From Monocercomonoides exilis (Eukaryota; Preaxostyla; Oxymonadida; Polymastigidae): 64,000 nt of DNA. The stretch is from NCBI GenBank assembly GCA_001643675.2, contig LSRY02000046.1, positions 434,001 to 498,000 of the forward strand, read 5' to 3'. Made by a program: the position numbers and the translations under genes. Within the stretch, counting starts at the first letter, position 1, and the number at the start of each line of letters is the position of its first letter. The notes below the pieces were generated by a model that made no database searches, was not told the origin of the DNA, and was given only the letters and a program-made list of their open reading frames with translations. Shown piece by piece: positions 33,987 to 45,692 of the stretch.

Positions 33987-35409
33987 ATGAGTCAATCAAA
34001 TTTTTTGGAAATTTTAACTCACGTTGAAGAAAGAAATGTTCTTCCGAAAATTACTCACCAAAAAGAGGAAGAAAAGAAACTGTCATTGATCGAAAACGCA
34101 TTGTTCAAATTCACTAACAAAGATTTGGGCTTTTTCAGAATGACTGGTTTCACAAAGAGTGAGTTTGACCTTCTTGTTCGTCTGGTTCAACCTGAGATAT
34201 ACCCTCATCCGGGTAAACGCAGAGTTATTGAAAAATTGGACGATCAGTTATTCTTGTTGATAAATTTTTTTCCTTTTGGATCGCCAACAGTTTCTCATCT
34301 CATCAAATCACCTTTTCTTAAAACGCAAGATGCAACTCTCAGATTTATACATTCGATCTTGCAATCCGTCAAAGTTTCTTTATCTGATGTGTTTCTCATG
34401 TTTGGACCTTACAGAATTCGTGGAATGAAGGAGGTGGCACTTGTTTTGGACTGTACAGTTTTGCCGGAAAACAAAACAGGAAAAGAATTTAATTGTGGAA
34501 GCGATTGTTTCAGTGGAAAGTACAAAATTTATTGTGTAAAAGTTGAAGTGGGAGTGAATCCAAAAACAGGAACTGCAAGTACAGTCAGCAAGGTTCATGG
34601 TGGAGCAGTTCACGACTATGTCGTGTTTCGTGAGCATTACTCTCAGTTCGCAGCACATTTGGAAGGAGGAAAAATCACGGCAGATTCGGCTTATATTGGT
34701 GCTACAATTGAATTAGGAACAATAATTACCAAACCTGTTTGGACACCAGAGCTTGCAGCACATAGAGTTATCGTCAAACGCTTTTTTGGTCGTTTGAAAA
34801 CATTAATTACAATATTTCGTCGACCTTGGCCCTTAAAAATTTCTTCAATTGCTGAATACTTTTACGTTGCGAGCTGTTTTACAAATAATCACATACTGCA
34901 AAACCTATTATCGGAGGCAGATTTCGAGGCTCATCAACTTTTCCTCTCTGATCTAATTACAAAAGTTGAGCAAAAAAGACAGAAAAAAGAATTGGCAAAT
35001 GAAAAATATAGAGCCAGATTACTTAATCGATTGAACCCAAGTTCAACTCCAACTTCAAGTGTAACATCTTTACATGCACTTGAAGATAGTTTGAATTTTC
35101 ATATTTTAGCCATATTGACTTTATTTATATTAACAATTAAGTTTTTATTTTTTTAACGTACCATATTAATATTTTTATTCAGCTGATGCAACAAATGAAC
35201 ATCAAACACAGATCAAAGAGAAAAAAGGCAAAAGCAGCGGAGATCAGAAAGTTGTTTTAGCAATGAATGAAGATACTCGAATTTCATCGATTTCTGAAAG
35301 AGATGAAGGTTTTGTTTCCAATGATAATGAATGTTCTTTTAAATGGCTGCTTCCTAATCAATGGAAGTCTGCCAAGCAACTTTTTTCTTCATATAATTCT
35401 TCTTTTTAA
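33987..35409 (+). CDS. DDE_4-type (IS5/Harbinger-like) transposase, 2 exons, 442 aa
   Basis: Exons 33987-35088 and 35183-35409 join in phase (donor GTTTGA, acceptor TTCAG). Residues about 48-66 match the N-terminal helix-turn-helix of the family (FFRMTGFTKSEFDLLV). The catalytic core follows: first Asp at 155 (VLDCTVLP), GKYKIYCVKVEVGV at 178-190, the HGGAVHDYVVF block at 204, second Asp at 233 (ADSAY), and the C-terminal FFGRLK signature at 266-271. The usual catalytic Glu two residues before the first Phe (ER.FG.LK) is Lys264 here, so it may be inactive. The codons after the TAA stop at 35407 stay open for 202 more codons in the same frame. No inverted ends of the element were found. Confidence 0.7.
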
Positions 35410-36015
35410 ACTGCAGCATCAGCTAATTCTTCTTCTGTTCTATTCCCACCTATACAAAACCTTTATTCTTCTTCAAATGAAACCTCATCTTCATCAACAA
35501 CTCAACCAGCTTCATCTGCATCTCCACAACCTCCAACAACAATTCTTATTTCGGATCAAACAACACCTTCTCATTCATCTGAGTTGCAATCATCACAAGA
35601 AACATTTATGAATGAAGGAGTAATTTCCACTAATACCTCTCATTTAACTTCTTCTCCGACTTCAATTTTTTCTCAACCATCAACGTCAAGTTCAATTGAA
35701 ACTCATCCAAGTTTTCATTCGTCTCAACCAACATTGGGAAAACAAAAACCTTCAAGTTTATTATCACAACCACGATCTCTCAATCTGGAACAATTAATGC
35801 CTTCAAAGAAAATTCACTGTCATCATTCCTCCATCCATCCTCCTTCTTCCACTCAGTTTATTCAAACAGAACACAACCAGAGTCCTGATAACGATTGTTT
35901 GTGTATTGCAAAAGCACCAGCAAAATCCTGCAAAAATCAAAAAGTGCCCAGTTCTAAACAATACCAACACAAGCGAACTGTTCTCGAGTATCTTTTAAAT
36001 GTTAACAGTTCTTAA
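35410..36015 (+). pseudogene. In-frame Ser-rich extension of the transposase behind a single TAA
   Basis: Reading straight on from the transposase, one TAA (35407-35409) is followed by 201 sense codons and a second TAA at 36013. The product is Ser/Thr/Gln/Pro-rich (SSSNETSSSSTTQPASSAS) with a Cys-containing end (DNDCLCIAKAPAKSCKNQ). It is either a former C-terminus cut off by a nonsense change, a readthrough product, or a separate small gene starting at the Met near 35608. Confidence 0.4.
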
Positions 36016-36700
36016 ATAATTGTCCTTAATATATTTTTCATCGGAATTAGTATCTTTTCATGAATATTTTTATTAATTGCGTTTGTTTTTTCTCCAAAAG
36101 TTTTCCCATCTCCTTTTTGAATATTTTTCATCAATTATTTAACATAATAAACAACTAACAATTATTTTAAGAAACGATTTTTGTTAGAAAAAATCACTTT
36201 AAAAAATAGAACTTTATTGCACGTTTGGGACCAAAAATGATACGAAAAAAAACGTTATTAGTGATATTCAACGCAAAAGTTTCTTTATAAGTAAAAAACA
36301 TTGCTGTGAATCTCTGTTTCGCAGATACTTTCATTAAAAAAGCAAATTCACTTTGAACTTCCGATGTAGGTTATATTTTCTTCATTGATAAGTCGAAAAA
36401 ATGATAATGTTAAAAAATCGCAAGATCTGAAAAAAGTTGAGCATAATGATCATGAATAAACATTCAAAATTCAATAACACAAAACATATCTTCATGCTGC
36501 ATATATTTGAAACGTTATTTATTAGATATGGAAAAAAAAATATATGATCAACAAACATCATTTTCAAAAATCTGCGATACGGCCCGTCATGATAAAACCA
36601 CAACCGTTTTGAATTTATCACGACGAAACAGTGAGATCTAAATTGATTTAACGTTCACAATACGTTATTATATGGCCATATCGTTTTGGTTCTTAAGATG
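36016..36700. other. AT-rich intergenic, nothing recognised
   Basis: No gene. The 3' part may belong to the transposase element, whose right end could not be placed. Confidence 0.5.
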
Positions 36701-36790
36701 GGCTTTGGTTCGAGTAGCGCAAGCGGTAGCTTCCTCGACCATTGATATTCCGTTGGTTAAAGGTCGGGTGTTTGACTCCTGACAAAGCTC
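36701..36790 (+). tRNA. tRNA-like Pol III transcription unit (possibly degenerate tRNA or SINE head)
   Basis: A near-perfect A box (TAGCGCAAGCGG at 36715) and a B box (GTTTGACTCC at 36770) are followed by seven T at 36791-36797. The outer ends pair as a 7-bp stem (GGCTTTG with CAAAGCT). A GACCA/TGGTT stem lies in the middle and a GTCGG/CTGAC stem near the 3' end. Loop sizes are not canonical (anticodon loop too long, T loop enlarged), so no amino-acid identity is given. A tRNA pseudogene or tRNA-derived repeat fits as well as a divergent tRNA. Confidence 0.4.
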
Positions 36791-36797
36791 TTTTTTT
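36791..36797 (+). terminator. Pol III-type T-run
   Basis: Seven consecutive T one base after the closing stem of the tRNA-like unit. Confidence 0.45.
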
Positions 36798-37278
36798 CTG
36801 TGTTTTTCATTATTTTTTTCATTGAAATTTTTTTGCCCCTTTCTCTGTGAATATACATCAATATTTTTCTAATATTTCAAATATTTCACATTTCATCTGA
36901 TACGAATATTGTCACTTTTTCGAATTTGAATTATTTTTCTTCGAAAATTAAATGTTAATCCCGAATTTGAATTATTTATTTTAGAAATAGAATTATTTTT
37001 GGTGTATAAAATAAATAGAAAAACGAATAATCGATTTCAGATAACTCATCAAATCACTGGGCAATGTCAAAATCGAGTTATTTTCCGAAGAAAATCAAAT
37101 AATTGAAAGTCAAGGATTGCATTATTCACCAAAAAATCATTGATAACAATTCAAATACACAAATAAATCTGAAATAAAACAGAACCTCAATTACAGTCAA
37201 GGAAACTAAAGAAAATAATCTGATTTCTTGATCTTTGATAGCACAGATAACAGACAAATATTGGATTGCTGGTCCATC

Positions 37279-37352
37279 GAAAATAAAATAAAATAAAATA
37301 AAATAAAATAAAATAAAAATCAAAAAAATAAAAATAAAAATAAAAATAAAAA
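37279..37352. repeat. AAAATA pentamer/hexamer microsatellite
   Basis: About eight AAAAT pentamers, then four AAAAAT hexamers. The surrounding 36800-37746 is AT-rich with no gene. Confidence 0.85.
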
Positions 37353-37746
37353 ACAGAATAAATAAATGATTAAATAAATAAACTTTATAACTCCTCTGTG
37401 CAGTTTGTTGTTTCTCTTATACAATTAAAAAATTAATCTCAACAACTAAACATATATAGCAATAGATATGGAAAAAATAGCGAAATTAATGAAGATAATA
37501 ATTTCTTTGAATGTGCATTAATAATGATCTGAATTTCAAAACTATATTAATTAGCAAAAATATTTCAATGCTAATATAAACTTATCTTCAAAAAAATACA
37601 TATAAAAAGAAACATATTCAATGTCTGTATTTTAATGGATCATGATTTGTGACTTCCATGTGGCTTAATGGCAGTTCTCCGTCAATAACATCAGTAACAG
37701 AAATAATAGCTCGTTCATAAAAAAAACTAAATATCAACAATACCTG

Positions 37747-40700
37747 TTACAATGAGTACCCAACCATGTCTTGTGTCACATCATCACTTTCCATCTGGAT
37801 CTTCTTTCTCTCATCGTCCAGAAGAGGCTCTCTGCTCATGCGACCTTTAAAGCTTGATGCCTTCCACTTCTTTTTGCAGCAGCCACAGAACAATTTCCCG
37901 CTGAATATAAATTCCACCACCGGAATCAGCTTCCCAATGTAATTCAAATACACAAAAGTTCCTCCCAATGCAGTGATCAGACCAACAGCCGACGTCTTAA
38001 ACGACCTCGTCGTCACAACCACCGTCTGTGACAGCTCCACAAGCACATCCACTCCCACACTAAGCGCAAGGCTTAATCCGCTGTTCTTCACTTGAGAGCC
38101 TGGCTTGATTGAAATCCTGCTCGCTTCGTGCCCCATCTGCACAATGTGCTTCCACTTGTTCTCCTCATACTTGCTAACCATCAGCTCAGCAACAACCTGC
38201 GTTTGTTCTCCGCCTTTGAAAATATGCGCTGGATCACCATCAAAATGACTTTCTGCTTGTGACTGGTACGAAGAGTCAATGAAGAAGTACCCTTTCTGCT
38301 GTGTTATTCCGGAATCAACTGAAATGAACCCATCGATTCCATAAAAGAACGCATCTTTCTCTTTCGAATAGAACGACAGAAGTTTTGCTCTTCTTTCAAT
38401 CGTATCAACGCTTATGTTTTCTCCTGAAAGTCGAATTGAACAGTCTGTTGTTGATGCGAATAATTTGTTTGGAGACGGAGACTGACTGCATCTTGGCTCG
38501 ATAGCAACCGGTTCAGTGGGATAAATATCTAAAAAGTTTCATTTTGAAACAACAAGCAAAGCAGATTATAAAACAAGAAATATGAAAACAATTTATTTTT
38601 CAAAGATAAACTTTAATTTTTTTGAAAAAAATTACAACAAACTTAGTGGGTCATATGACGTTTTTCCAATCCCAAGAAGTGAAGAGCATTCTCCTTGTGC
38701 TTCAGCAAGTTTATCTTTCACATCCTTTACGCATTCCCCCGAATAATCTCTCAACCGAATTATGAACTCCATCTTTTTGTTGGTGTATTTATCCAGCGTT
38801 ATATTCTGGACTTTTGAGTCAACATAAATTCGATTCTCGAGCGTGTTGATCAAAAAAAATAACACAATTACTGCTGAAGCTGCACCAACCACAAAGCAAA
38901 TGCCAATTATCGAAACACATCCCCCATAACTCGTTTTCTTAACAGTCTTTATAGCTTTGTGTGTCTTTTCATCCAGAACATCCTTGTAAGTGTTGGAGTA
39001 TTGATCCAGTTTGTACAGTTTGTCTCGTGTTGGCAGGCAAAAGCACACAACAGCTACAATCAAGCCAAGTGTCAGTGACACACCATAAAACAACACTGTG
39101 AACATTGTTTCTTTGTTCGAATTAGGATCATACGATTTTGGCTGCTCTGTGCACTCAAACGGCTTTCTCTGCAACGTGTTGTTGTTTGCAGCTGACCCAA
39201 CAATACAGCTACTATTTGATTCACAATCCGTGCAATTATAATGGTTAATTTCTGGCATGTATGTGCCTTCTTTACAAGGAACACATGAATAAATCGATGA
39301 TCCAGATCCCCATGAATCTGAGCCAATTGGGCATTTTTCGCATTCTGTTTGGTTCAAGCGCGAAGAATATGCTGCATGATCACAAAGATCACATTTATTT
39401 GTTTCATTGTTAAAATATGATCCTGGAGCGCAGCCAGAAAGGTGACTCTTCAATTTTATTCTTGTGAATTTGTTTGTGGCAATCGGAAGTGGAGTCATTC
39501 TGTCGCTAACTGCATAGCCGCCGAGACAATAAAGTGAATCAAGTGCAAAAGCGCAACTACCGTGCACTATAGGGAAATCCATTTCCTCTCTATCCTCGTC
39601 ATATTTGTGTGTGGCAAGTTTGATTTCTCCGTATTCATCGAAAGTGGACATGGATAAGTATGATTTCTTTGCAACGCCAGATTCCTCTCCTCCAACAACA
39701 AATACAATTTCTCCGTCTCCAACAACAACTCCAGAGCTACCAATAGGGAATTTTGGACCCTTTAATTTTATCCATCCTCCATAAGAATCTGAAACCTCGA
39801 GCGGATGCGCAAAACAAGCTTCGACTGGCTTTTCTCTTTCATCTCCACCACAAACAAATAAATGTGGAATTGGCTTTTGATCATCTCCTTTAACTTTTTC
39901 GTTCAAAGCTTTCAACTTTTCCATTTCATTATTCAAATATTGGCTTTTGCTTTTTTTAGGATAAATTAAGTGTTCTCTTGGAATGATGCTTTTCACAAAT
40001 ATTGTTGGTCTCTGAACCGCAATGCGCATTTCCATAACTTTGAGCCATTCTGATGTGGCAAAATTGAATGCCCATATGCCTTTCTGCAGAATTTTGTTCA
40101 TATCGCAACCTCCAGCAATGTATAACACCGATTCATATATTGTGGCACCAGAACGGCACATTTTCGGTGGTTTGAAATCATTTTTCACTTTTATCTTTTG
40201 CCAAGAATGTGAAACGTCATTGTATTCAAAAAGGTCATTGCTCATTGTTGCAAAATCTCCATTGCTATCATAAGTCGCTCCGCCAAATTCAAAAATTCTT
40301 CCATTTAACGCAGCAACTGCAGCTTCAGCAACAAAAGGTACGTCTTCAGAACAATATTGAAAATCAAACGGTTCTATCCATTCCCCATAATAAAGATCAA
40401 ATAATCTGTTAATTGCCATCATTTTCTTTAACTCAGGGTTGTATCCTCCCACGATAGCTATTTCTCCATTCAATTCAGCAAGATGATGTTTTGTCACAGG
40501 AAGTGAAGTATCATAAAATTTGCCAGACAATCCAATTTCAATGTTTCTCTTATTGTTCAGAATAAAAGATAAGTGTTCCGATTTATTGGTCAAAAATGAG
40601 TTGATGGCTTTTTCACTTTTTGAGCCTGTCCATTCTTTTTTTGATGCGCGATGAAGTTTGTTTGTTGCATAATCTCCGTTTTTTCCGCCAAATGCATACA

Positions 40701-41667
40701 AGGTTCCTTCTTCATCCATCGTGCAAGATATTCCCATTAGACCAAATCCAGAATTAAATATGAAACCATATAGCGTGAAATTTTTCACGTTAGGGTTGAT
40801 CCCAGTTGCAGTCAGATTCAAAACAAATAAGATATCCAACGGTTTTGCATTTGTTCCTTCCTTCCCGCAATATATAAATCCGAAACATTCTGTTTCCGAA
40901 GTGTAACTTGTTAATCCAGATCGAAAAATAGCTCCACTAAAAGGATAATCAGTAATTATTTCAATTAACTGGCAATCATCAGGATTTGACAGTTTCATCC
41001 TGTAAACATTTGGATTGTCATCAATATTATTTGTCAGACCTCCAAAAACAAACAAATAATCTTTGAATACGCATGCTCCCCCATCGCGAAGCGGGGGTGG
41101 ATTTTTTGTGGGATCATTTTCGCGCAAGCAATGCCACAAAAATGTCTGTTTGTCCAGTTCCCACAAATCATTCAAAAGTCCATGAATTCCCTGTCCACCA
41201 AAAATATAAACGTGAGACGACGTTTCCGCCGTGCAGGGGGCATATCTCTCGCAAGGTATTCTTCCTGATTGCGGGAAGATTTCCCAAGAGCCTCGTTCAA
41301 ACTCAAATGAAAGCAATTCTTTGCAAAGTCCACAACTGGTTAATCCACCCCAAATATACATAATGCCTTCAACGCAAAATGATACGCACATGTACCGATC
41401 GGGAAGAACATCAAGATTTGTCGTTGGAGCAATATTCCACAAATTCCGGCTCAAATCATTAAAATATGCATCTTTAATGATATTTCCATCAACACCCCTT
41501 CCACCACCGATAAACAATCCTTTTCTTTGTGGGGTATTGATGAAATGGAAGAATGATCCTTCTCGGGGACAAGGTGGAGAGCCAAATTTTGGCACACTTT
41601 CAACTGCTTCCACCAAATCCATATCTTCAGAGAAAACGATTTGGATGTAGTACAAAAATATAAGCAT
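37747..41667 (-). CDS. Kelch-repeat, Cys-rich, multi-pass surface receptor, 2 exons, 1268 aa
   Basis: Exons 41667-38643 and 38528-37747 join in phase (donor GTTTGT, 114-nt intron). The N-terminus is a signal peptide (MLIFLYYIQIVFS). Residues about 40-735 hold at least a dozen Kelch-type blades with GG doublets (FIGGGRGVDGN, MYIWGGLTSCG, YIFGGQGIHG, LFVFGGLTNN, VFVVGGEESG, YCLGGYAVSD), enough for two beta-propellers. Residues 745-815 form a GCC2/GCC3-like Cys-rich module (CAPGSYF, CEKCPIGSDS, CVPCKEGTYM). Membrane spans follow at about 856-878 and 918-941, and another after the splice (SAVGLITALGGTFVYL), ending in a cytosolic tail with a CGCCKKKW cluster. The domain order resembles attractin-like or oxymonad surface receptors; the ligand is unknown. 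Confidence 0.8.
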
Positions 41668-42090
41668 AACAATGTGATAAACTTATAATTCGAATCTTCC
41701 CCGTAGTTATTAAAAAAACAATTTCTTTAATAATCAATTTTATAATGGGTATTTTCTTGAAAAAGTTGTATGTTTTTCAAATGAATGGAAAATGGAATAA
41801 GCGCTTTTTTTTTGAAGAGAGGTTCAGGAAAATTAAAAAATTTTTATTGATGAATGTTTATCTTCAACTCCAACTATTATAGAATAAATGATATTTTTTG
41901 AAAAATTGTGAAGTCTGATTTGTCAAAGTGCTTTCATTAAAATAAAAGCATTTGAAAAAGAATGAACATTATTTATCGAATTCTCAATGATATTGACTTT
42001 TTGGCTTTTGAATATTTTTATTAATTAATTTATTGGAGAAAAAAGAATAAATGATTCGAATATATATCATGATTGTTTTGAAGAATTTTT
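41668..42090. other. Intergenic flank of the Kelch gene
   Basis: AT-rich, no gene seen. It ends at the 8-bp duplication GAATTTTT (42083-42090) of the next element. Confidence 0.55.
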
Positions 42091-42692
42091 TAGGCCTCTG
42101 CGACACATATTTTTTGCATGCAATTTGTCGGTCGAATAATTATTCATTTGTCGAAAAGATTGATATGATTGTTTTTTCCCGAATTTTGCAATTCGTGAAT
42201 ATATCTGTATTACCTAAAATTTACTGTTTCTTTCTTTTTTTTTTTATTCTTTTATTTTTTTATTTTTTTATTTTTTGAAATTTTTTAAAAATTTTTCAAC
42301 CATAATAATAATGTATTTTGTGTTTTGAAAACAAATGAGACATTTTTGAAAAAACTGGAGAAGATATATGAAAGGAATCCCAAAGATTGCTGTTTTGTGA
42401 TAAATTCAATGATTATGAATGGAAGATTTTTGTGATATCTTTGCTGTTGATGTGGATTTGATAAATAGCGATAATTTTTACGTTGTTATTTAAAAAGCTC
42501 GAAGAAAAATAACTCATGCATTAAAATTTTTCTATTCTTCTTCTTCATCCTCTTCCATTTCATTTGTTCCTTTGCTTCTGCCCACTACAACACAGCCATC
42601 TTCAATTGACACTCAATTTCCATTTCATGCCACTTCATCACAGCACCTCACATTACACTCTACAACTCCATCTTTCATATTACAAGTGCCTT

Positions 42693-44849
42693 AACTTTCT
42701 CTTTTTCCTCCTCCTCCTCCTCTCATATCCTTCCTTCACCTCTTCTCAGTCGCTTTAATTAACCCAACTCCATCCTCTTCCCTTCATCCAATCACCTCCC
42801 GCTCTTTCCAGCTCACTCCGTTGTCTCCTTTCTCCACTGCCAGGCTCCTATCCACTCCACCTGCTTCTCTCTTCTGCGGCATTTCTCCCGCACGCACCGC
42901 TCGCCTGCGCCCGCTCGCACAAAGTGTCGATGGAACATTACGTCGTATGCTTTTAAATAGAATTGATTAATTTACAACTTTTTATAATTGATTTATTGAT
43001 AAATTGATTTCTTCGACTTTGTTGATTTTATTTATTTATCCATATCAACGTTTCATAAACATCTCATAAAAGAAGAATCACAACGTCCATCATCAGCATC
43101 AAGACAACAACTTCCCGCTCTTCGTCGACCTTCTTCTCCTTCTTCCTCTTCCTTCTCTTCTTCTTCTTCCACATTCACTCCAGGCCGTCCTGTTGGCCGA
43201 GACTACCCTCTATTCCAAGGCCAAACACAAACGCAATCACAAATTTTGAATCAAATTCAAAGTCAAAATCAAACCCAATTCACTCCTCGCTTCACCAACC
43301 CGTTTGCTTCTGATGATTCAGATGTGATTGTGTGGGAAGCAACAGACAGACTGAAAAACACCAATGCCAATTTCTGTCCATTTTCTGATGCTTCTTCTTT
43401 TTCTTCTTCTTCTCAAATGAGAGCTTCATCTGCTGACGGAGGCGGAAAAAGCAGAAGAATGGTGCTTCCACCTCTTTCTGCTGTGAGACAGGCGAAAGAG
43501 AGAGGGATGACATCGAGGAATGTATATGGAAGAGAAGGAAGAGGAGAAGGAGAAAGAGAAGGAGAAAGAGAAGGAAAAAGAGAAGGAAAAAGAGAAGGAG
43601 GAGAAGGAGGAGAAGGAGGAGAAGGAGGAGAAGGAGGAGAAGGAGGAGAAGGAAGTGAAATCAATAGAAATGGAGATGTGAGTGTGGGTGTGGATGAGAA
43701 TGATCCGATTGTGCAGACAGCAACGATGCTGATGAATTCGAAGATGCAGAGAGCGTTAGCTGGTTGGAATGTGGACAAGCTGAAGGTTGTGTTAATTCTG
43801 TTTATTGAAATCATGGAGTTGATATTTATTTGTGATTATTCTTTTATATATATGTTGCAATTTAAATGATGTCATTTATTTTTATTATTTAATATTATTA
43901 TGATCATCTTTCTTTCTTTATTTTTTTCTTTCTATGTGTATAAATGAAATATCAACCATTCTATTCCACTTCCCTTCACTTCCCTCTTCTTCCCTCTTCT
44001 TCCCCCTCAGGATTTTTCACCCAAAGCAATCGCCACGCTGAGCAAGCAGCTTCATTCGAAGGATCCAGTTGCAGATACCGAGATGCTGTTGAGAGATTTG
44101 AAGTACAACGAGAGGGTGGAAGAGAAGGAAAGGACAAACGGAAGATGGGAGTTTACAATTGATGGGGTTAAGAGAGAAAGACAGGTTTGATAGAAAGGAT
44201 GAAATTTTTTATTTATTTTTGTTTTTTTGAGAAAGAGAGAGAAGGAGAAAAGGAGAGAAAGAGAAAGAAAAGAATTCTGTGATGCGATTGTTGTTTCATT
44301 GCACTTTTTGAGTGACTTTTATTTAGCGATTTAATATTTTTGGTTTTTTTTTGAAATAATTTGATTTTGTGGTGTATTTCATTCAATGATAATCTTCTTT
44401 TCCATTTCACTCATCTTTCTAAACTTTATTACCATTTTCTTGTCAAATTTCTTCGTCACTATCTTCTCCTCCTCCTCCTTCTCCTTCTTCTCCTTCTTCT
44501 TCCTTCTTTTCCTTTTTCTCCTCCTCCTCCTTCTCCTCCTCCTCTTCATCACATGATTTTTCAAAATCTTTTATTTCTTCTTCCTCTTCTTCTCATTCTC
44601 ATTCTTCCCCCTTTCGCCTTCTCTCTTCTTTCAAACAATTTCTTTCGACAAATGTGACGTTTTCCACGTCATCAAACTATTTCATCATTCCAGCAACCTT
44701 CTTTTCCACAGTCCTCTTCGGGTTCGCATGTAGCTCCATCTGATCCTTCATCATCATTTCAGTTTCCTAATTTTCATGTCATCTTGCTGATGCACTCCAA
44801 TAGAGTGACATTTCATTCTCTGGATAATACGGAATTATCTGAACAATGA
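42693..44849 (+). CDS. Unrecognised low-complexity protein, at least 4 exons, 5' end unresolved
   Basis: Phase-consistent exons end at 42944, then 43073-43785, 44011-44184 and 44694-44849 (stop TGA). The first visible exon is open from about 42693 without a Met, so a further 5' exon is missing. The N-terminal half is Ser/Pro/Gln-rich with a (EREG)n to (GEGGEGG)n block. The C-terminal part looks globular: MLMNSKMQRALAGWNVDKLK, then DFSPKAIATLSKQLHSKDPV and RDLKYNERVEEKERTNGRWE, followed by a short Ser-rich last exon ending NTELSEQ. No family recognised. It lies wholly inside the 3.6-kb hAT-type element, so it is either captured cargo or an unusual element-encoded protein. Confidence 0.5.
43534..43660 (+). 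repeat. Coding minisatellite GARGGAGAAGGA
   Basis: Tandem 6-12 bp purine units encoding EREG/EGKR and then six GGE-type units within the unrecognised protein; in frame throughout. Confidence 0.8.
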
Positions 44850-45377
44850 TTCTTCACTTTTTTTGTTTAGAAAATAGAATTTCGACCCTTATATGTTATC
44901 ACAGTTTCATGTTATAGAAAAAGAATCGCATCATATATTTTTGTGCAAATTTTAACTTTGAACAAAAGATTTTTGAAATTATTAGTAATAATAACAGTCT
45001 TCAAACAACCATTTTATCATTTCATAGAATTACCGCAACAATCAAATGTTATGACTGAAACAACGTTATCAAATATGAATCAAAAATAAAAAACAAAAAA
45101 CATAAAATAAAAAACAAAAAATAAATAAATAAATGTTTGTTGTTTGAAACACAAAATACTCTGTTTCTTCTTGTAAATAATGATTAAAAAGCGTTGTTTG
45201 AACAATGCATCATTTTAAATAAAATTTATCCAAATCATTGAACTTCAAAAAAAGAAATCGAAACAAGCATGATTCAAAAATGAAAAAAAGTGAAATCTTC
45301 AAGTGAGTGAAAGTCTCAAAATAAAAAATAATAATTATTTGTTAAAAAATCATTTATTCACATTTACATTTTACAAC
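44850..45377. other. AT-rich right part of the 3.6-kb element
   Basis: No gene; short AAAAATAAA microsatellites near 45090-45130. Confidence 0.5.
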
Positions 45378-45445
45378 TCGACTGATCTTTGTCAAACGAC
45401 AGATCTTTGTCGTTCGACTGATCTCGACAAAGATCTGTCGATAAC
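45378..45445. repeat. Subterminal CGAC/GTCG motif cluster with 16-bp inverted repeat
   Basis: CGACAGATCTTTGTCG (45397-45412) and its exact inverse CGACAAAGATCTGTCG (45425-45440) are separated by 12 nt; a third related copy CGACTGATCTTTGTC lies at 45379. More GTCG/CGAG repeats continue to 45670. It sits near the right end of the 3.6-kb element. Confidence 0.75.
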
Positions 45446-45692
45446 CCATTTTTATTATTAGAATTTTTTAAAAAAAATAAAAAATTATGATTTTTCATTT
45501 CCACATTTTTTAATGAATATTTATCGATAAAAAAACATAAATTATGATTTTATTTCGTTTTTCATTAACAAAAAATTAAAAAAAAATGAAAAAATCTTTT
45601 TAATAATTAAAAAATTAAACTCGACAAAATTGTTGGTCGAGTTGTCGAGTTGTTTAAAAAATGTCGGTCTGTCGCAGAGGCTTAGAATTTTT

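Larger units (their letters stand above)
42091..45684. mobile_element. 3.6-kb hAT-type element enclosing a spliced non-transposase gene
   Basis: TAGGCCTCTGCGACA at 42091-42105 is mirrored by TGTCGCAGAGGCTTA at 45670-45684 (14 of 15 paired). GAATTTTT lies immediately outside both ends (42083-42090 and 45685-45692), a perfect 8-bp target duplication as expected for hAT. Just inside both ends are clusters of TGTCGG, GTCGAG and CGAC motifs, like subterminal transposase sites. The ends resemble those of the 14.7-kb element (TAAGCCTYTGYGACW). No transposase is inside; the multi-exon gene at 42.7-44.8 kb is. It would have to be moved by a transposase made elsewhere. Confidence 0.7.

Noticed and set aside
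35407-35409. TAA reassigned to Gln, as in some oxymonads
   Set aside because: The long genes here (VPS13-like, Kelch, R3H) contain no internal TAA/TAG and use them as ends, so the standard code applies; a single TAA in a transposon does not argue otherwise.
4040-37645. Shared 17-bp string TATTTTAATGGATCATG near 4040 and 37628
   Set aside because: Only two copies, no common flank or position relative to genes; likely chance in AT-rich DNA.
43413-43814. Minus-strand Ser/Pro-rich frame opposite the GEGG repeat
   Set aside because: Mirror of the coding minisatellite; the plus strand has splice-consistent exons on both sides.
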